This document shows, piece after piece, positions 59,514 to 64,000 of a stretch of 64,000 nucleotides of DNA (positions within the stretch are counted from its first letter, which is position 1; the number at the start of each line of letters is the position of its first letter). The DNA is from Euptelea pleiosperma (Eukaryota; Streptophyta; Magnoliopsida; Ranunculales; Eupteleaceae). Where the stretch lies: the NCBI GenBank assembly GCA_035048495.1, contig CM068543.1:28385751-28449750 (forward strand), written 5' to 3'. The notes beneath the pieces are model-generated. The model ran no database searches. It was given only the letters and a program-made list of their open reading frames with translations, and was not told where the DNA came from. The translations under genes and the position numbers were made by a program.

Positions 59514-59944
59514 CACTACCAAAAAAAAGGCTTTTTTCTGGTGGCTCTAAACCGTCGGTAAAATATTCACCGGCGATTTTTAACTGCCACACAAACCGCC
59601 GCAAATTTGCCGACGGCGTACCCAAGAGGTCAACCCCGGCGGTTTACAAACCGCCGCGGAAGTAATAATACTGGCGGTTATAAACCGTTGACGTTAGTTT
59701 TCCCGGGCGGTAATTTTGACCGTCGGGGTTAGCGTATAACCTATGCCGTCCCAAATTCCGGTGGTTGATAACCGCCGAAGTAAATACTTTGCCTGCGGTC
59801 CATAACTGCCGATGTTTCTATTCATCGGCGGTTTGGAAAACCGCCGGTGTTATCCTTTTAACTATGCCGTCACATTTGCCGTCGGTTGTAACCGACGGCG
59901 TACAGTTTTCAATGGCAGTTTAGAGCCGCCGGTAAATCCGATGG
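59514..59944. mobile_element. CACTA-like non-autonomous element with CCGCCG theme (element J)
   Basis: The left end CACTACCAAAAAAAAGGC is typical of plant CACTA elements. The interior is a chain of imperfect palindromes such as GGCGGTTTACAAACCGCCGC and CCGTCGG words, like CACTA subterminal repeats. The right side (TTTAGAGCCGCCGGTAAAT) mirrors the left subterminal part, but the expected TAGTG terminus is missing, so the right end is truncated or mutated. Confidence 0.6.
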
Positions 59945-60830
59945 ATTTTTTTAAAAAAAATTAAGTGCCTAGTCATTCTTATCCATGACCTGATAGAATA
60001 AACAGAAAATCCAATAAAATAAAAAACAAAAGTTCAACATTACACTGCTAAACATGATTTGAATCCAAGAGCACATCCAATAATGAGACTTAATGTAAGT
60101 AACAAATACAATAAGGTTGCCATGCATCCACTCCCAATGGCGACACCTGCAAGCCCAAAATCACCACCCCAATAGCCAAATGCACCTACAAGCCCAAAAT
60201 CATATTATAGTTTTTGGCCCTAGGAGAAAACATTCGCTCACAGTAGGCATAGCCGATCACATCCCACAGTACGCGCCACGAGGCACACTCTTAGTGGACG
60301 CTGACCTGTTTGACCAATCAGTAAGTGGACCTGCAAACCAAAAATAAACTTGATTAGTGATTTCTAAGCATTGGATTGAAGTTATTTTCATGGGTGATTT
60401 TAATGTAGAGAAACTCACAAGGGAGTCCCTAAAAACTAAATTTCACTCATACTATCGCCCTACTAATGTAATTTCAATGATAAATGTTACGCAGAATATC
60501 TTCACTAAACAAATTAGTTCGCATCCGAGCTACGGGAATGTGAAATCTACAATGTACTCCACCCCTTGTGAATGCACAATAAAAGAGGGCCCATTGCACC
60601 CTTTATCAAACAATAGCCTCCCCTTGCCAGGCCATTTCTCCAAGCAGCAAACCAACAAATTTAGAAGAGAGAACTTGACATGGTGCAGGAGGAGGGGTCC
60701 TATCCATCCTCAAAATTGCCATGGTCAAGTTTCTTCAATTAGGGGAGGATTGATGATTTCATCCCCAATTGAAGATGAAGAAAGTTAATGTAGAGAAACT
60801 CTCAAGGAAGTTTCTAGGAAAAATTTTTCA
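59945..60830. other. repeat-derived stretch with a tandemly duplicated segment
   Basis: 60240-60365 is a fragment of the N/O/P MITE family (CACACTCTTAGTGGACGCTG). The segment starting TAATGTAGAGAAACTC occurs at about 60392 and again at 60787. The second copy is interrupted by the solo LTR at 60836 and resumes after 63868. The ORF at 60357-60788 crosses these repeats and has no recognisable domain. Confidence 0.5.
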
Positions 60831-60835
60831 CTCGT

Positions 60836-61798
60836 TGATATTCGCTCAAAAGTGCTTATTTTAAGCAATTATCCTGTTAGCGTTATTGCATTCTCCTACG
60901 TTAAAATACTCTATTTATCTACTTTTCTACGTAAGAGTCTCTTGTGTTGCGTAGAACACACTTTTCTGGACGAAATGGTATATTTGCATGCATTAAACAC
61001 ATTTTCGGAAGTCTAGACATTGAGTCGTTCTGATAAAGTCTCATTACGCGCTTCTTCTGTCGTAGGAAACCCCGATGGGACAATTCTCGAGACTTGTGGG
61101 CCCAAATCGATCATGAAAGCCCATTATCAAAGCTTAAAGAGCCCACATGCTATGACTAGAAGATATGGGCCAAATATGGGCTGAATAAGAGGACCAAAAA
61201 GCCGGCCCAAAGAACGAAGAGAGTAGGAGAGCCAATGACCAAGAGACGGACCAAAGCGTTTAAAGCCACATGAGTCAGCAAGGAATGATAGTCGACTCTA
61301 CTGGAGAAGCGTGAGGATGGTCACAGTGAAGACCAGGGTTCCAGACCCTCCGCCAGTGCTTTTTTCCATTTTTTTGATACTTTTTCTCTCATCTCTTCTT
61401 ATTCTCTCTCTCTCTTCATCTCTCGATCCTCGAATCTACTGACCTAACCCCAGAAATCCTACCCTTCGGCTCTATCTCATCTCCCTTAGCTTTCTGACCG
61501 TTGGATCTTCCATCGGACCGTTGGATCTTCAATCGGACCGTTGGATCTCTCTAGATCCGTCGATCTACCAATCTGGGTCCCAATCAAGTCACCATCCATC
61601 CGATCGCCATCAGAATGTCTGTCACATCATCTTGTGAGACGATGGACATCATCAGTCCATGTGAGCCAATAGCCGGGCCCATCATCATCGACCCGCTGTC
61701 CGACCAGTTAGTGGACCCCGTGAATTTCAAAATAATTTTAATTAAAAAATGGGGGGTCCACTAAATGGGGACATTCCCCAAAGAAAAGTAGCATTTTA

Positions 61799-61832
<34 letters not shown>

Positions 61833-63863
61833 TTTTCTTATTTTTTTATTTTCAAAAATTCCCTATTTCCATTAAAGGAAATAGGGAAGCTTTAAAAGGG
61901 GAGAAGAGAGGGTTCGAAACCCTAATCTCCTAATCCCTCTCCTCCTCTCCTTTCCCCAAAACTTGCCCCCCACGTTTTCCCCTTCTTCCCCCTCCTTCTT
62001 CTCCTCTTCTTCCTTCTCGTCTTCTTCATCTTCTTCATTTTCTTTACCGGAGTTGCAGGTCTGCAACTCCGGCCAGCAGCAACTTGTCCACCCGCCTGGT
62101 GCTCCTCTAGCCATGGCTGCTCCTCCTTCTTCATGTTGGTCCGCTGCCTGCGCATCACCAACCAGCAACGCTTCACAGCCAGCAGCTTTAGGAGCTGCAC
62201 CACCGTCTCACCACTCCACCACCGTCACCACACCGCCTGTGCACATGCTCCCTGCTGCGAGCATGGCCTGCACAACCTCCCCACGATCTCCTTCTTCATC
62301 TTTCCGGCAACCAAACCCGCAACTCCTTTCCACCACTCCCGTCGGGTTGCTCTAGTGCTTCTCTTTTATTTTTTTCTTCTTCTTCTTCTTCCATTAATTT
62401 CGTCACCAGAGTTGCAGGTCTGCAACTCCGTCCGGTCTTCCAAAGCTTGCTCCTCATCTTCACCGTGGGTTCTTTCTCCACAAGCGGATAGGTTTTGTAC
62501 CCAAAAACGATGCCCATGTGCAAGTCAACAACGTGGCTGCACCTGCTGGTGCATCGCTCATAGGAGTTTCAGGCTGATCTCCGGTCATCTTCTCCGCTCT
62601 GTGCATGCACGAACCAGTAAGATTGTTGGCCGTTTTCCTCTCTTGAGGACCAGCAACCCCTCCTCGTTCAAAGCTTTGCTAGCCACCATGTTCTCCGTGC
62701 ATCTTTCTCGGGCTGCTCCTCACTCGCTACACCAGCCTGTTAATGGTCTGTAGACCAGCGATCAGACCTCATTCTCTCCATTGCAGACCTCCTCCTCCAA
62801 GCTAGGCGGTCCTCTTTCCTGCCTCTCCTTGGCAAACACCACCACCTGCTAGCAGTGCATCCTTCCACCGGTCTTCTTCCTCACTTACACCCGATCGGTG
62901 TTGCTTCAAATCACCACCGCCAAATCACTTCTCCATCACCTGAGGTCTACACCGGCATGCACTACCTCAGTTCTTGCTGGTCGAACCAGCAAGAACAGCC
63001 ACCCACCTGTTGCCATCACCTTTTGCTTCTCCATGGAGAGAACGTCAGACCTGTTGGTGCTCTCACCATTAACGTCGGGCAGCACCTCACAATTTCATGC
63101 ACAACCACTACTCACCTTGTGATGGTCTGTAAGCACACAAGGCCAGTCACATGGCCGAATCCCTCTTCACCATGGACATGCATGCACACCATGCTTGCCA
63201 TTCAACCTTCATTGGTCAAACCCTCTATTGGTAAGTCCACGCAAGATGGCCGAATTCTCCTCTCTTGGCCGAACTACCATGCTTCCTCTCCGGGCAACCA
63301 CTTACCGGGGCCGATCTCACCTTTGATCCTCTCACCACCTCCCCAGGCTGATCGCCTTTTTGCACCACTGACTCCGTTCGGTGAATGCAAGAGGGTGAGT
63401 TTTTCTCTCACCTCTACCTTGTCGGCCGGTAAACGACCGAGGTGTGAAAATTCTCTCTCTACCTTCTTCCTCTCTCTCTAAAATCTCTTTTTACATGCTT
63501 TCTTACATGCTTTCTAGAATAGATTACCGCTTTATTTATTTCTGTCATTTATTTCATGTAAGCAACAGTTTAATTAATGCAATTTGAGTTTGATGATTTT
63601 AGTCTTCTCTGGATCTTATTTGGATGTGTTTTAAATCGACTCGCCCTTCTCATCTCTTCCATCATTCTCCTTTTTCTCTTGTATATTATCTGTCATTTTA
63701 TGTTCTTATTCGCGCTAATCCGACTAATCCCGAGTGCGGATCGACATCCGACACGAGCCACTATGCAAAATTGCTCATTTTACAGGTTAAATGTCTCGGA
63801 TTAATTAAAAATGTGTTGAAGTTAGGGTTTCCGTAACCAACGACGCGGAAAAAGCAACTTTCA
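60836..63863 (+). mobile_element. solo LTR of the Gypsy-type family (copy 3)
   Basis: It starts TGATATTCGCTCAAAAGTGC, ends AAAGCAACTTTCA, and is 3028 bp long. A perfect 5-bp duplication CTCGT flanks it (60831-60835, 63864-63868). It aligns with copies 1 and 2 at both ends. It is longer because a pyrimidine-rich segment containing the GAGTTGCAG palindrome is present twice (62047 and 62406). A poly-A run lies at about 61801-61830. ORFs at 61963-62753 and 62855-63481 are Ser/Pro/His-rich by composition only. Confidence 0.9.
62047..62072. repeat. 26-bp near-perfect palindrome in the LTR family
   Basis: CCGGAGTTGCAG, two bases GT, then CTGCAACTCCGG: 12-bp arms match perfectly. Related copies are at 62406-62431 in the same LTR, 39316-39340 in copy 1, and a half site at 44871-44890 in copy 2. 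Confidence 0.8.
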
Positions 63864-63868
63864 CTCGT

Positions 63869-64000
63869 ACTACTGCCCTACTAATGTAACTTCAGGGACT
63901 CAAATATTGGGCATAATACCTTCACTAAACAAATACTACTACAAAATGACTGATGGTATTTCCTTAGTAGTTTCACTCTTCCTCTTGCTCCTAGAGTCTC
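63869..64000. other. right flank of the solo LTR
   Basis: It continues the second copy of the duplicated segment (CTACTAATGTAACTTCA..., compare 60459 onward) and then reaches the window end. No gene is visible. Confidence 0.5.

Noticed and set aside
60357..60788. 143-codon ORF
   Set aside because: It starts inside a MITE fragment and crosses a duplicated segment. No recognisable motif.
61963..63481. Long ORFs of up to 208 codons in copy 3 of the LTR
   Set aside because: Same LTR family, His/Pro/Ser-rich by composition. The ORFs are not conserved in copies 1 and 2.

Overview
This window is nuclear DNA from a flowering plant. It has spliced genes with GT-AG introns, AT-rich introns of several kilobases, and many Copia, Gypsy, LINE and MITE-type elements nested inside one another. 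There is no operon structure and I saw no rRNA, tRNA or CRISPR. The long TE-filled introns would suit a magnoliid or another angiosperm with expanded introns, but that is weak inference and I cannot name a species.

Left part (1-2.9 kb): a possible last exon of an upstream gene (38-247), then a compact four-exon NADPH-dependent aldo-keto reductase gene (400-2740, +) with a TATA box close upstream and a poly(A) signal downstream.

Central left (3.9-29.6 kb): one gene on the minus strand, which I assembled exon by exon. It has 14 exons, all GT-AG and all phase 0, and encodes 826 residues. It is a plant synaptotagmin of the NTMC2T3 type: N-terminal membrane hairpin, SMP lipid-transfer domain, three C2 domains and a C-terminal helix. 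Its introns hold a complete but defective Copia element (16760-22216, target duplication GACCC), an older Copia remnant, two LINE tails and at least six small inverted-repeat elements with 8-9 bp target duplications.

Right half (30-64 kb): no protein-coding host gene is visible. It is a nest of repeats. A SIRE-like Copia 3' end (34.7-40.7 kb, +) is split by a solo LTR (37881-40528). A second LTR of the same family (43543-46082) carries its primer-binding site, and a third (60836-63863) is a solo LTR with a perfect CTCGT duplication. Two SIRE-like gag/protease remnants lie on the minus strand, one of them split by a 3.1-kb Gypsy-type solo LTR. Further features are a 213-bp-arm inverted repeat around a (TA)n tract, an array of four ~131-bp hairpin units, a CACTA-like element, and several MITEs.

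The best candidate for something under-described is a group of small inverted-repeat elements, each filled with repetitions of its own short word (for example gatccg, ctcgagt, gtatccg, ttgaggc). Several end in GGTTTAAA-like termini and carry 9-bp target duplications.
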